A DNA stretch of 64,000 nucleotides from Aestuariibacter sp. Its GTDB lineage: Bacteria > Pseudomonadota > Gammaproteobacteria > Enterobacterales > Alteromonadaceae. Under the pieces are notes generated by a model. The model was not told the origin of the DNA. It did no database searches and saw nothing but the letters and a program-made list of their open reading frames with translations. Below, one piece after another: positions 45,851-55,619 of the stretch. Location of the stretch: assembly GCA_017794925.1 (NCBI GenBank), contig CP051238.1:1411186-1475185 (forward strand), in the 5' to 3' direction. The number at the start of each line of letters is the position of its first letter. The first letter of the stretch is position 1. The translations under genes were made by a program, and so were the position numbers.

Positions 45851-46948
45851 TTAAAACGCGATAGTATCGCCTTCATTCAGGACATGAAGCGGCACATCAG
45901 CATTGAGTTCATCGTACATATGTAACAGCCGGAACAACGCTGAGTGTGACGTTTTGTCGCCCATTCGCCAGCTGGCATTGCCGTATCCCCATGGCACCAT
46001 TGCCTTACATCCCAGTTCTTTTGCTGCAATAAGCGCATCCTCTGGCGTTGTGTGGACTTTGCGGTAGAACTTTGGTGACTCTTCGCTAAAGTAAGAAGCA
46101 ATAGGCAGCAGGCAAACGTCTATTGCTCCAAACCGGTTTGCAATATCTTTAAAATGCGGGGAATATCCGGTATCACCTGCAAAAAACAATGTTTTGCCAT
46201 TACTTTCTAATACCCAGCCACCCCAAAGGGATTTGTTGTTGTCTTCGTAAATATAGGGCACCAAAATGCGGTTGCTAAAGTGATGGGCTGGTACAAAGTG
46301 AATGTTTGTTGAGCCCACCTGCTTGTTTGCATACCAGGCCATTTCACTGATGTCGTAGCCTTTTTGCACAAAATGAGAAGCAAATCCCAGCGGCACCAGA
46401 TACTGTGGTAGTGTCCCAATTTTACCGATGTCAGCTTTATTGAAATGATCGTAATGAATATGGGAATACATGACAGCGTCAATTTTACTTAAGGCATCGT
46501 GCGGCAAAGGTGCAGGCTGATTACGAAAGAAACCGGCAGAAAGCCTGAAAGCCCAGTTGACCGGCCAGTCAAACTGGTCAAAAACCGGATCAAATAAAAA
46601 GCGCTGTCCATTCGCGGTTTGAATATAAAAACTAGCATGTCCCAGCCAGGTTACACTAAAACCCGCGTCTGTGGTTACCTTGCGCTTTTCACCCTTGTAC
46701 AAACAATCCTGCATCGGCGTTTCACACTGAATTACAGACGACGATGGATAGCAATTTTCACGGCACGTTATCGGATAATCGCTGAATTTGGCGTATATAT
46801 TTTGAAATCTGTCTTCATATCCATCAACATCGGAATACACGATCGGCGATGATTCCGGTGCGATGATTTCGACACGGTTATTCACGCTGCATGCCGTGAG
46901 TAAAGCGATTCCCAATAGTAATAAGGCTCGGTACACGAGGTTGTCCAT
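45851..46948 (-). CDS. Metallo-beta-lactamase-fold lipoprotein hydrolase (NAPE-PLD/UlaG-like)
   Basis: The 365-residue protein has a lipoprotein signal (lipobox LTAC, Cys20). The metal site HIHYDH (H163, H165, D167, H168) lies in the MBL fold, with TWLGHASFYI just before and FFAGDTGYSPHF later. This pattern fits the group that includes N-acylphosphatidylethanolamine-hydrolysing phospholipase D and UlaG-like lactonases. Attachment to the membrane would suit a lipid or cell-wall substrate, but that is inference. GCGGAA stands before the ATG. It is divergent from the WD40 lipoprotein gene. Confidence 0.87.
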   Translation of the reverse strand: MDNLVYRALLLLGIALLTACSVNNRVEIIAPESSPIVYSDVDGYEDRFQNIYAKFSDYPITCRENCYPSSSVIQCETPMQDCLYKGEKRKVTTDAGFSVTWLGHASFYIQTANGQRFLFDPVFDQFDWPVNWAFRLSAGFFRNQPAPLPHDALSKIDAVMYSHIHYDHFNKADIGKIGTLPQYLVPLGFASHFVQKGYDISEMAWYANKQVGSTNIHFVPAHHFSNRILVPYIYEDNNKSLWGGWVLESNGKTLFFAGDTGYSPHFKDIANRFGAIDVCLLPIASYFSEESPKFYRKVHTTPEDALIAAKELGCKAMVPWGYGNASWRMGDKTSHSALFRLLHMYDELNADVPLHVLNEGDTIAF

Positions 46949-47083
46949 TGTTCAATTCCGCTGTTAATTGTATCAAGTTTTATTGAAGTAACGCACTGTT
47001 ACACCTCAGGTTTGTGTTACTAAACGTATCGGTTGGCGCAATAGTAAAAAAAGGGTATGGTCTGATTTTTCTCACTGTGGGTA

Positions 47084-48079
47084 ATGACCTTGAACAGGTA
47101 TCTGCGTTTTGTTGTCTTCCTGGTATCGGTTCAGATAGTTGCTTGTACCCCCGAGCCAGAGCCTGTCAGTGACATCGGTCGATGGCAACTTTCAGATAAA
47201 TTAATACTTTCAGCGGAACTGTCGAAGCAGGGACAGCATACCGCGTTATTGTTTCCGCAAGGGCAGATCGCTGTTTGGGATAATGACGCAAAACAGAAGA
47301 TAATTGAGTGGGGGGCGCCAGACGTACTATCAGATACCACAATGATGCAGTTGGATGAATCGGGGCGTTATCTGTTGTCGGCAAACCGAAACGTGGTGCA
47401 GATTTGGGATTCGGGTAGCAGTGCATCGGTGGGGTCTTTGAATTTATCTGCTCAACTCGGTGACGCCAGTATTACATCGCTAACCTTTCAACGTGCTCCT
47501 TTTGCTTTTGTTATAGGGACCAGTGGTGGAGACATTCTGTTTGCAAATACTCGTAACAATGAATATTACCTTGCTCGTCAACATGACGCTGACGTCGTAA
47601 AGCTGAAGGTGTCGCTGGAAGGGCATGTATACAGTGCAGGCAACGACGGCCAGGTCGTCAGATGGGATTCGCAAAGCAAGACACCGGTACAAACCCTTAC
47701 TGTGCCGCATCGTGTCACCAGCCTGGAAGTGGGAGCGGATAGTAAAGTCTTCGTTTCTGATGCGTTGGAATCGCAAGTAATATGGCAAAGTCAGCGAAAT
47801 GAAATTATAAGTGAGCTGGCATATTGGGAACGATTTCAATGGTTTCGTGTAGCGCGATTTTCCCCTGTTCACCAGTGGATAATTACATCCTCCCCCAAAA
47901 CCGAGTTGTTTATCTGGCAACTTGCAAACGGAAAACCTGTTGCACAATGGCGGGCTGAAGCGCAGGGGTTCGGGTCTGCGGTGCTGGACATGCGATTTAC
48001 CAATCCTGCAACGTTACGCACTATTACTTCTGATGGTGTTCTGCAGGATTGGGACCTGACACAGTTTTCAAATCGCTAG
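47084..48079 (+). CDS. WD40-repeat-like lipoprotein
   Basis: The 331-residue protein has a lipoprotein signal (lipobox IVAC, Cys21) and a beta-propeller-like repeat region. Repeats ending in W-D-type dipeptides are visible: IAVWDND, VQIWDSG, VVRWDSQ, LFIWQLA and LQDWDLT. About six or seven blades fit the length. WD40 propellers are scaffolds for protein binding; nothing shows the partner. The gene converges with rutF and is divergent from the metallo-hydrolase gene. Confidence 0.85.
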   Translation: MTLNRYLRFVVFLVSVQIVACTPEPEPVSDIGRWQLSDKLILSAELSKQGQHTALLFPQGQIAVWDNDAKQKIIEWGAPDVLSDTTMMQLDESGRYLLSANRNVVQIWDSGSSASVGSLNLSAQLGDASITSLTFQRAPFAFVIGTSGGDILFANTRNNEYYLARQHDADVVKLKVSLEGHVYSAGNDGQVVRWDSQSKTPVQTLTVPHRVTSLEVGADSKVFVSDALESQVIWQSQRNEIISELAYWERFQWFRVARFSPVHQWIITSSPKTELFIWQLANGKPVAQWRAEAQGFGSAVLDMRFTNPATLRTITSDGVLQDWDLTQFSNR

Positions 48080-48108
48080 GTAACGCCACTGCTAAGTTTC
48101 ATCAGTTT

Positions 48109-48648
48109 TCAGGCTCTGGAGGAAATCTGACGATAACCACGCTGGTGATATAACAACGCGCCAGATTCAGCCGCCTGTTTAATTGCCAGTACTTCACAAA
48201 ACAGTACATCGTGTGTCGCTACGCTTTTACGATCAGTGATAACGCAGTCGAACGTCACTGCGGCATCTGTTAATACGGGAGAGCCCGTGAGTAAGGTTTG
48301 CCAATGACCATGGTCAAAGCGGTCACTCATAGCGGCCTTTCCGCCAAAGATATTCGACAAGTCCTGCTGGTCTTCGCGCAGTGTATTGATTGCCAGGTAC
48401 TGACTGTGCTTAAACACTTCGTGTACCGAGGCGCTGCGATTAAGACAAACCAGCAGTGTTGCGGGGCTATCGCTAACGCTACACACCGCGGTTGCGGTAA
48501 AACCCGCAGGGCCCACGCCGTCGTTGAGACCGGGTGTCGTGACGATGTTTACTGCGCCAGCCAGGTTGGTCATGCCCTGACGAAACATCTCCGGCGTAAC
48601 GCCATCTGACATTGAGAGTGAAGTACTTTCCATTACGGTAGTGGTCAT
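48109..48648 (-). CDS. rutF: FMN reductase RutF
   Basis: The 179-residue flavin reductase-domain protein has the motif GVGPAGFTATAVCSVS and the SVHEVFKHSQYLAINTL segment. It supplies reduced FMN to the RutA monooxygenase. It is the last gene of the rut operon (39 bp after rutE). AAGGAA lies 6 bases before the ATG. No rutG permease gene follows, in contrast to E. coli. Confidence 0.93.
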   Translation of the reverse strand: MTTTVMESTSLSMSDGVTPEMFRQGMTNLAGAVNIVTTPGLNDGVGPAGFTATAVCSVSDSPATLLVCLNRSASVHEVFKHSQYLAINTLREDQQDLSNIFGGKAAMSDRFDHGHWQTLLTGSPVLTDAAVTFDCVITDRKSVATHDVLFCEVLAIKQAAESGALLYHQRGYRQISSRA

Positions 48649-48687
48649 GGCGAATTCCTTGTGATGATGAAAAATGAATGTGCAGGC

Positions 48688-49278
48688 TTAGCGCACCTGA
48701 CATGCTTCGTCGAATGACAGGCGTGGTAAACGCTTATGGACTTTTTTGCCGTCCCCATACCCTATGTTCAGCAGAAAATTGACTTTCCAGGTGCTGTCGG
48801 CGAAAAAGGTCTCATTCAGCAATGTGGGGTTAAAGCCCGACATCGCGCCGGTATCGAGTCCAAGTGCTCTGGCGGCGTACATCAGATATGCTCCCTGTAA
48901 CGATCCATTGCGCATGGCAGTCTCGTAGGCGGCTTCCGGGCTGGATGTAAACCAGCTTCGTGCATCGGCGTAGGGAAACAGCGTGGGCAGTTGTTCGTAA
49001 AACTCTGCGTCGAATGCCACGATAACCGTGCAGGGCGCGGTCATGGTTTGCTCCAGATTACCGCTCGACAAACAGGGTTTGAGCTTTTCTTTGCCTTCCT
49101 CTGAAGTAATAAACACAAAGCGGGCGGGGCAGCAGTTCGCTGACGTTGGCCCGAACTTGGTGAGTTCATAGAGTTGTTTAATTAGCGTATCGGGGATGGG
49201 CTTGTCCTGCCAGGTGGTATGCGTATGCGCGTCGGTAAATATCTGGGCAAGAGCCTCATTGCTAACGGGAGTTGCCAT
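48688..49278 (-). CDS. rutE: Malonic semialdehyde reductase RutE
   Basis: This 196-residue protein belongs to the nitroreductase family, with [15 protein letters not shown] near residue 42 and the C-terminal [18 protein letters not shown]. In the Rut pathway it reduces malonic semialdehyde to 3-hydroxypropionate. Between rutD and rutF in the usual order. Confidence 0.93.
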   Translation of the reverse strand: MATPVSNEALAQIFTDAHTHTTWQDKPIPDTLIKQLYELTKFGPTSANCCPARFVFITSEEGKEKLKPCLSSGNLEQTMTAPCTVIVAFDAEFYEQLPTLFPYADARSWFTSSPEAAYETAMRNGSLQGAYLMYAARALGLDTGAMSGFNPTLLNETFFADSTWKVNFLLNIGYGDGKKVHKRLPRLSFDEACQVR

Positions 49279-49293
49279 AGTGAATTAGTCCTT

Positions 49294-50091
49294 TTACACA
49301 GCCTGTACGGCTTGTTGTTGGGTAGATAAAAACGTGAGAAGTGTGTTGTTAAACGTATCTGGCGTAGTGACTGAGGACGCGTGGCCGCCATAGTCAAACG
49401 CTTGAAGCTGTGCATTGGGCAACTTATTTGCCAGATTAAGCGACTGCAGCCAGGGTACCAATACATCGTCTTTGTTTGCATAAACCAAAGTACGTGTTTG
49501 TATTTGTGCCAATGAGGCGTCGATATCAAACTGACTCAACGCTTCAATGCGTTTGAGCAAATTTGCCTGATTAGGGAAGTGCGCCAGCATGTGGGCTTCT
49601 TCCTGTTCAAGCTCGGTGATATGGCGGGCAATGTAATCCGGTGGGTACAGGATTAGCGCCTGCATTTGCAAAAACATCTGTGGCTCACTGTTCGCCAGCA
49701 ATGCCTTGCGAATAGCGAAGCATCGCAGGGTATGCGGGTTGGGCTGCGACCAGGCGTTCACCACGACCAGATTGTTTATTAATGCTGGTTGGGTTTTGGC
49801 GAGTAATAACCCAACCAAACCGCCCAGCGCATGCCCGACAAAATCACACCGGGTAACCGACAATGACGCTAACAGGGTCAATAGCTCATCGGCCATATGC
49901 TCAATACTGTAATCATCGGGCAGCGTAGCCGGACTGCGCCCTGTGCCTGCGTGATCGTAAAGTAATATGCGGTAGTCTTTACCGAACGCGGCCAATTGTC
50001 CTTTCCAGAAATGTGCTGAGCCGCCCAGACCGGAAGAAAATACCAAAACAGGCGCTGAGTCTAACTGGCTGCCATGCCATTCATAGTGCAT
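49294..50091 (-). CDS. rutD: Alpha/beta-hydrolase RutD
   Basis: The 265-residue alpha/beta-hydrolase-fold protein shows VFSSGLGGSAHFW near the start and VGHALGGLVG at the nucleophile elbow, where Ala replaces the usual Ser, as in E. coli RutD. It is thought to accelerate hydrolysis of carbamate/aminoacrylate intermediates. It lies directly downstream of rutC (6 bp gap). Confidence 0.92.
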   Translation of the reverse strand: MHYEWHGSQLDSAPVLVFSSGLGGSAHFWKGQLAAFGKDYRILLYDHAGTGRSPATLPDDYSIEHMADELLTLLASLSVTRCDFVGHALGGLVGLLLAKTQPALINNLVVVNAWSQPNPHTLRCFAIRKALLANSEPQMFLQMQALILYPPDYIARHITELEQEEAHMLAHFPNQANLLKRIEALSQFDIDASLAQIQTRTLVYANKDDVLVPWLQSLNLANKLPNAQLQAFDYGGHASSVTTPDTFNNTLLTFLSTQQQAVQAV

Positions 50092-50097
50092 AGACGC

Positions 50098-50481
50098 TTA
50101 TCCGATATGGGCAACGCTGGCTATTTCGATTAAGGCATCTGGCTTCACCAGTTCAACCTTAATGCAGTAACGTGCAGGTTTTTCGCCAGGGAAATACGAC
50201 GCGTAAACTTCATTCACGGCTTTGTAGTTATCCCAGTCGGTAATGAAAATGGAGTTAAAGGTAATGTCGTCCATGGTGCCACCGGCTTCTTCCACCACAC
50301 TTTTAATGGTTTCCAGAACATGACGGGTTTGCTCAGCAGCATCGCCTACGTGCACAACATCGTTGTTCTCATCAAAGGGCAACGTGCCCGATACATACAG
50401 AATATTGTCTGCCATCGAACCGGGTACAAAAGGCGCAATGGGGGTACTGGTTCCCGCAGGAATAATGGCTTTTTTACTCAT
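50098..50481 (-). CDS. rutC: RidA-family aminoacrylate deaminase RutC
   Basis: The 127-residue RidA/YjgF-family protein has the C-terminal signature [21 protein letters not shown], with the substrate-binding Arg. It hydrolyses 3-aminoacrylate to malonic semialdehyde. AAGGAAACAGG lies just before the ATG. It lies between rutB and rutD. Confidence 0.93.
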   Translation of the reverse strand: MSKKAIIPAGTSTPIAPFVPGSMADNILYVSGTLPFDENNDVVHVGDAAEQTRHVLETIKSVVEEAGGTMDDITFNSIFITDWDNYKAVNEVYASYFPGEKPARYCIKVELVKPDALIEIASVAHIG

Positions 50482-50502
50482 GACCTGTTTCCTTGGTGTT
50501 AA

Positions 50503-51243
50503 CTATGCTTGTTCGGCAAATAAGTGACAGAAATCGCTGGTTTGAGACACCCAGCCAAAAAACGTTTCAATGTTATAAAGTGACGCAGTTTGAATCTCTG
50601 GTGGACCGGCCTGGTGAGTGGCATCTGCCAGCACCACACCAAAATATTCCAGAAAGAATCCATCCCTTAAGGTGGACTCAACACATACGTTGGTAGCGAT
50701 GCCGGTGAAGACCAGATTGCGAATGCCGCGACTGCGCAACATGCTGTCCAGGTTGGTATTGTAAAAGCCGCTGTAACGGGTCTTCGGGATCACAATATCA
50801 CCGGCTTGAGGGGTTAACTCATCCACCAGGTCGTAATCCCAGGTGCCCTTCGCCAGCAGTGAACCCATGAGTTCTGGATTCTTACGCATGGTTTTTAGCG
50901 CATTGGATTTATACCAATTGGGCGAGCCTGGCCCACCCGCTTCCTTGTACTCCGGGTCCCAACCATTCTGAAAGAACACCACTGGCATACCAACGGCGCG
51001 GGCGGTGTTGAGGACTTTAATTGTGTTAGCAATCACAGGTTGTGTGGTTGATACATCAAAGCCCGCTTTGTCCAGATAACCCATTTTACTGGCATAGGCA
51101 TTTTGCAAATCCACCACAATCACGGCGGTTTTCACCGGATCCAGCAACAGCGGCTCTGGCCTGGCATGAAGAACAGGCGCCGCCTTATCACCCTCTTCTG
51201 CAGCAAAATAGCCTGATATTTCAATCGGCGCTGTCGTTACCAT
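50503..51243 (-). CDS. rutB: Ureidoacrylate amidohydrolase RutB
   Basis: The 246-residue cysteine hydrolase of the isochorismatase family has the triad Asp45 (VVDLQNAY), Lys154 (IPKTRYSGF) and Cys187 (TNVCVES). It cleaves ureidoacrylate to aminoacrylate and carbamate. Its ATG overlaps the rutA stop by 1 bp, and GGGAG lies upstream. Confidence 0.95.
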   Translation of the reverse strand: MVTTAPIEISGYFAAEEGDKAAPVLHARPEPLLLDPVKTAVIVVDLQNAYASKMGYLDKAGFDVSTTQPVIANTIKVLNTARAVGMPVVFFQNGWDPEYKEAGGPGSPNWYKSNALKTMRKNPELMGSLLAKGTWDYDLVDELTPQAGDIVIPKTRYSGFYNTNLDSMLRSRGIRNLVFTGIATNVCVESTLRDGFFLEYFGVVLADATHQAGPPEIQTASLYNIETFFGWVSQTSDFCHLFAEQA

Positions 51244-52331
51244 TATGCCGCTCCCGGTGTGGCGGTAACGTGCTGTCTTGACTTCATTAATGGCTGAATT
51301 TTGGTGCCAAAATCATCCATACCTTTTATAAAATCATCGAAAGTCAGTAAGACACCGCCGCACCCTGGCACGGTGGCAATCTCATCTAACATGGCAGCAA
51401 CCGATGCATAAGACCCTACTAAGGTGCCCATGTTCAGGTTGACTGCTGATGTGGGGTTGGTCATGTCTCTGACGTTAGTATCTTTACCGGAGGTTTTGTC
51501 TGCTGCGCCTTGTTCTGCCATCCAGTCCAGCGCACTTTGGTCCTTACCCTCTTTATACAGTTCCCATTTTGCCATGGCCTTTTCGTCGGTTTCATCGGCG
51601 ATCACCATAATGAGTACTGCAGAGTCGACTTTGCGTTCTTCCTTGGCCGCCGCTTCAATTAATCGCTCAGCAGTAGGCGCAAAGGCGGTTGGGCTATTGA
51701 CCCCTTTACCAAAGCAGAAGTTGTAGTCTGCGTGCTTGGCGGAAAATGCCATGCCTGCTGCACTTTGCCCTGCACAAATAATCGGGATCGGGCGCTGTGG
51801 TTTCGGTAGCATACGGCAATCATCCATTTGGAAATGCTCGCCTTTGAAATCACTTTGTCCGGTTTCCCACAGTTCTTTCACTACCGTAATGTACTCTTCA
51901 AGGTACTCGTAACGGTTGCCAAAGAACTGATCGCCCGGCCACATTCCCATTTGTGAGTACTCAGGGCGCTGCCAGCCAGTAACCAGATTGACGCCAAATC
52001 GTCCGTTTGAAATGGAATCAATAGTAGTCGCCATTCTGGCCATGACCGCTGGTGGTAACACCAGGGTGGCAGCTGTGGCATAGAGTTTAATTTTAGAAGT
52101 AACCGCGGCAAGTCCCGCCATCAGCGTAAAAGATTCAAGGTTGTAATCCCAAAACTCAGTTTCACCACCAAAGCCCCGAAACTTGATCATGGATAACGCA
52201 AAATCCAGTCCATAAGCCTCGGCTTTCAGAACGATTTCTTTGTTTAAATCAAAGCTCGGTTTGTACTGGGGTGATGTTTTGGAAATAAGCCAGCCATTGT
52301 TGCCAATAGGAATAAATACGCCGATATCCAT
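51243..52331 (-). CDS. rutA: Pyrimidine monooxygenase RutA
   Basis: The 362-residue flavin-dependent, luciferase-like monooxygenase opens the uracil ring. Motifs include [16 protein letters not shown] at the N-terminus, [20 protein letters not shown] near residue 47 and [11 protein letters not shown] near 135. It is the first gene of the rut operon. AAGGGAGAAG lies before the ATG. The promoter is presumably in 52332-52604, which it shares with rutR. Confidence 0.95.
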   Translation of the reverse strand: MDIGVFIPIGNNGWLISKTSPQYKPSFDLNKEIVLKAEAYGLDFALSMIKFRGFGGETEFWDYNLESFTLMAGLAAVTSKIKLYATAATLVLPPAVMARMATTIDSISNGRFGVNLVTGWQRPEYSQMGMWPGDQFFGNRYEYLEEYITVVKELWETGQSDFKGEHFQMDDCRMLPKPQRPIPIICAGQSAAGMAFSAKHADYNFCFGKGVNSPTAFAPTAERLIEAAAKEERKVDSAVLIMVIADETDEKAMAKWELYKEGKDQSALDWMAEQGAADKTSGKDTNVRDMTNPTSAVNLNMGTLVGSYASVAAMLDEIATVPGCGGVLLTFDDFIKGMDDFGTKIQPLMKSRQHVTATPGAA

Positions 52332-52388
52332 ATTACTTCTCCCTTTTAATAAAATGTCGTTAGATGCTTTTTATTTACGGATGAGCAG

Positions 52389-52506
52389 CCTGTGTCACCA
52401 CAGGTCCGCTCAAATAATATTCAGCATAAAGTGGGCCAACTATTATTATTTATATTAATCAGTGGCTTATCGATTTTTAATGCTTGAAAGTGGACTTACT
52501 GGTCCA
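52389..52506. promoter_or_regulatory. rutA-rutR intergenic dyads, candidate RutR operator
   Basis: In this 273-bp divergent region two dyads stand out. CCTGTG-TCAC-CACAGG spans 52389-52404, and TGGAC-N6-GTCCA spans 52491-52506. On the reverse strand the second reads as a TTGGACCA...GTCCAC arrangement, reminiscent of the E. coli RutR site TTGACCA-N2-TGGTCAA. It is the better operator candidate. Confidence 0.45.
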
Positions 52507-52604
52507 ATTTGGAGCGTTGAATTGTTTATCTTGTACTCAACTGGTGCAATGCGCAGCATCGTGTAGAATTGACATGCAGCACAATTAAAGGAATTTACGT
52601 ACTG

Positions 52605-53288
52605 ATGAAGTCTTCTTCTGCCGATCAGTCTGCGGCATCTAAAAAGCCGGCTCGCGTGTTTAAACCGTCTACCCAAAGACGGCGGGAAAGAGCATTACAG
52701 GACAAACGAGAGCGCGTAATGAAAGCCGCTTTAGCCTTGTTTTCTAAGCATGGGGTAAACGGCACCAGCGTCGAACAAATTGCCGCTAAGGCCAAAGTGT
52801 CCAAAACTAATCTGCTTTATTACTTCTCCAGCAAGGAACAGCTGTATCTGGATGTGATTAAGCATTTGCTGGATGTGTGGCTAAAACCACTGCATCAGTT
52901 CAGTGTTGAGCAAAACGCCATTGATACTCTTACCAACTACATAAAGGTGAAGCTGGAAATGTCGCGCGACAATCCGGCTGAGTCCAAATTATTCTGTATG
53001 GAAGTAGTACAAGGCGCACCGCTACTGCTAAATGAGCTGGAGTCGCCACTGTGTAAACTGGTAGAGGAAAAGGCCAAGGTGATTCGTGCCTGGATCAATC
53101 AAGGGCAACTGGACGAAGTAGACCCTTACCACCTGATTTTCAGCATTTGGGCTATCACCCAGCACTACGCGGATTTTGGCGTACAGGTAAAAGCCGTTAC
53201 CGGAAAAGACCTGAATGATCCGGACTTTTTCCAAAGCACACTGTCATCGGTTACACACATCATTTTGGGTAGCATTCGCCCTAAGTAG
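52605..53288 (+). CDS. rutR: TetR-family regulator RutR
   Basis: The 227-residue protein has a basic N-terminal tail and a TetR helix-turn-helix (TSVEQIAAKAKVSKTNLLYY, about residues 54-73), then a C-terminal domain with KLFCMEVVQGAPLLL and ITQHYADFGVQVKAVTG, which match E. coli RutR. RutR represses the rut operon and is released by uracil or thymine. The ATG at 52605 was chosen; AAAGGA lies 12 bases before it, which is long. An upstream TTG at 52569 is in frame. Divergent from rutA. Confidence 0.93.
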   Translation: MKSSSADQSAASKKPARVFKPSTQRRRERALQDKRERVMKAALALFSKHGVNGTSVEQIAAKAKVSKTNLLYYFSSKEQLYLDVIKHLLDVWLKPLHQFSVEQNAIDTLTNYIKVKLEMSRDNPAESKLFCMEVVQGAPLLLNELESPLCKLVEEKAKVIRAWINQGQLDEVDPYHLIFSIWAITQHYADFGVQVKAVTGKDLNDPDFFQSTLSSVTHIILGSIRPK

Positions 53289-53306
53289 CGATGTGTCGTT
53301 TCTTCT

Positions 53307-53514
53307 CCGTCGTCCCGGAAAGTACGGGGCACTTATCCCTATCCGTCGTCCCGGAAAGTGCGGAGCACTTATCCGGGAACTTAGAAAAGAAAGAGGGTTG
53401 TTTTGATATCACGGCCTTTTTTAGTAGATCCCGGGGCAAGCTAAGGTCCCGGGGCAAGCCCGGGATGACGGGGAGGAGGTCGTCCCGGAAAGTGCGAAGC
53501 ACTTATCCGGGATC
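53307..53514. repeat. REP-like palindromic repeat cluster
   Basis: A unit of about 36 bp (CGTCCCGGAAAGTGC...GCACTTATCCGGGA) occurs three times: 53307-53342, 53343-53380 and 53478-53514. The first two are tandem. Each folds into a hairpin of CCCGG-AAAGTGC against GCACTTA-TCCGGG. Between the second and third, TCCCGGGGCAAG occurs twice (53429-53440, 53447-53458), followed by CCCGGGATGACGG. The cluster lies between convergent rutR and a chemoreceptor gene, where REP/BIME elements protect 3' ends. Confidence 0.85.
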
Positions 53515-55434
53515 TTACAGTTTAAACTTACTCACTTCGTCGTCGAGTTGCTTGGCAAGTTCTGCCATTGTCTTACTTGTTGCTACCATCTGCTTGGCAG
53601 ACCGCAGGTTATTGTCGCTGTTATCACTGATATCGTGAATATTGCGATTAATGTCCTCTACGACCACACTTTGCTCGTCTGTTGCGGTAGCGACTTGCGT
53701 GTTAATGCCGTGAATTAGCTGAATATCGTCGGCAATTTCTTTTAACATGGCGTCAATTTGTTGAGCTGCATCTACCACATCGGTCGTTTGCTTATTGCTG
53801 ATCCGCATTTGCTCAACAGCAGCTTGAGACTCTTGTTTAAAGCTGTCTATTTTGCTTTGGATTTCTTCGGTTGAAGTTGCAGCGCGCTGTGCCAGTGTGC
53901 GCACTTCATCTGCAACTACCGAGAAACCGCGGCCGTGGTCGCCAGCACGTGCCGCTTCAATTGCGGCATTCAGTGCAAGCAGGTTAGTTTGGTCTGAAAT
54001 GCCGCGAATGGTTTCTAAAATACTCATAATGTCATCAGTATGAGAGTCTAATGATTCAATCACGCCGGTGACATTATTGATTTGGCCTGCCAGTTGGTTA
54101 ATGGTGTCTGCTGCCTTTTGGGTAAATGCCTGGCCATTTGCTGACGCACTGGCACTGTGGTTAGCACTGTTGGCCGCATCATGCGCAGATTGGGCGATTT
54201 CGTTCACCGTGCTGCCCATTTGATTTAAGGCGGTTGCTACCTGCATAGTACGATCGCGCTGGGTTTCACTATTGGTTTCAGTCAGCGCAGACTGCTCTGC
54301 TACCTGAGCGGCCGACTGGCGAATTTGTACACTGGTTTCGGCAACGTTGGTTAATATACCATGCAGACTGGCGGTAAACTGGTTAAAGCCCTCTACCAGC
54401 TTGCGGGTTTCTTTTTGATCGGGTAGTGGGATGCGCGTTGTTAAGTCACCCTGGCCATTACCCAATTGCGTAAATACACTGGCGAGGCTTTCCAGCGGCT
54501 TGCTAATACTGCCAGCAAACCAAACGCCCAATAGGGCAAAGCCCAGTGCAATGATGATAGACCAGGTGATCATCGACACACTGGCACTGTTCATTTCAGT
54601 ATAAAGCTCACTAACCGGAACCTGAGCAATTACATACCAGCCTGCGCTTTTTACATAGGTGCTGGCATATAGCATGCCTTCGCCGTCGACGTCACCGCGC
54701 ACGAGGTTAAAGTCTTGCTTGGTCAGCAATGTGCTGGCAATGGTATTGGAGGTAATATCACGAAGATGCGCCTTACCCAGCAAGTCGGTTTTACCGTGAG
54801 CATTGATCGTGCCTTTTTCGTCAGCCATAAAAATGAAGCCACTCTCGGCAATCTTTACGCTGTTAAGCACTGCCATCAGGTCATCGACAGACTTGGCAAC
54901 GCCCGACATACCGCGTCCATTTACCTGCTGGTAATTGGCAAACAACCGGTAACCTTGTCCGGGTTCGTTATACAGGCTCAATGAAATCGGTTGGCCGCTG
55001 TCTTTATAAGCGAAAAACCAGCCATCGTACTGGTCGTTTTTGAGTACGCGCAGAAAGCCGTCCTGATTCCAGTACTTATGCGTTTGACGATCGACAAAAG
55101 AGGTAACAGTGAGATCGTTAAAACTTTTAAGCTGGCCCAGGTACTTTACCAACTGTGCCTCGCCCGCTGGTTTCGCACCAGCTTGCGACCAGGCAATGAC
55201 GTCGGGGTTATTTGCAATTGAGTAAGCAACGGACTTCATTACCGCTACTTCCTTATCAACCCGGTTAGCCACCTGCTTAACCATATTGGGCAATTGCACT
55301 GACTCCATGTTTTGCTCAACTAACTGTCTGGCAATGTACTGCTGGATCGTCCCGACCAACAGGGTAGATGCCAGTACGGCAATCACCAGAATAAAAATTA
55401 ATTTTTGTTTAATACTAAGGGATGCAAAACGCAT
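53515..55434 (-). CDS. Methyl-accepting chemotaxis protein with dCache domain
   Basis: The 639-residue receptor has membrane helices at about residues 12-30 and 288-308, enclosing a periplasmic domain of about 255 residues of dCache_1 type ([21 protein letters not shown], then the second Cache lobe with [11 protein letters not shown]). HAMP and the signalling hairpin [20 protein letters not shown] follow. dCache domains bind amino acids, polyamines, purines or organic acids. The position between the rut and nag operons may hint at a ligand from one of them. Its 3' end abuts the REP cluster. Confidence 0.93.
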   Translation of the reverse strand: MRFASLSIKQKLIFILVIAVLASTLLVGTIQQYIARQLVEQNMESVQLPNMVKQVANRVDKEVAVMKSVAYSIANNPDVIAWSQAGAKPAGEAQLVKYLGQLKSFNDLTVTSFVDRQTHKYWNQDGFLRVLKNDQYDGWFFAYKDSGQPISLSLYNEPGQGYRLFANYQQVNGRGMSGVAKSVDDLMAVLNSVKIAESGFIFMADEKGTINAHGKTDLLGKAHLRDITSNTIASTLLTKQDFNLVRGDVDGEGMLYASTYVKSAGWYVIAQVPVSELYTEMNSASVSMITWSIIIALGFALLGVWFAGSISKPLESLASVFTQLGNGQGDLTTRIPLPDQKETRKLVEGFNQFTASLHGILTNVAETSVQIRQSAAQVAEQSALTETNSETQRDRTMQVATALNQMGSTVNEIAQSAHDAANSANHSASASANGQAFTQKAADTINQLAGQINNVTGVIESLDSHTDDIMSILETIRGISDQTNLLALNAAIEAARAGDHGRGFSVVADEVRTLAQRAATSTEEIQSKIDSFKQESQAAVEQMRISNKQTTDVVDAAQQIDAMLKEIADDIQLIHGINTQVATATDEQSVVVEDINRNIHDISDNSDNNLRSAKQMVATSKTMAELAKQLDDEVSKFKL

Positions 55435-55577
55435 GGATACAACTCAACTGTGCAACATAAAAAACCAGACCGAATGGTCCAATCTAAAAGGTCTTAACGG
55501 CAGTTACAAGTGAATTGGCTGAAAAATTGCTCTATGTTTGAAGGGTGTAAAAATAGCGTTAAAAGTGTGTGTGAATT

Positions 55578-55610
55578 GCCCCTGAACAGTGCTTTTTGCT
55601 GTTCAGGGGC
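55578..55610. other. 12-bp perfect stem-loop after nagP
   Basis: GCCCCTGAACAG (55578-55589) pairs with CTGTTCAGGGGC (55599-55610) around 9 nt. It lies 10 bases after the nagP stop. On the nagP strand no T tract follows, so it is a 3'-end stabiliser or a factor-assisted terminator. Confidence 0.65.
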
Positions 55611-55619
55611 GTGGTCTTC

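Noticed and set aside
53291..53638. 115-residue open frame over the REP cluster
   Set aside because: Translation is repetitive because the DNA repeats; it also overlaps the chemoreceptor gene.
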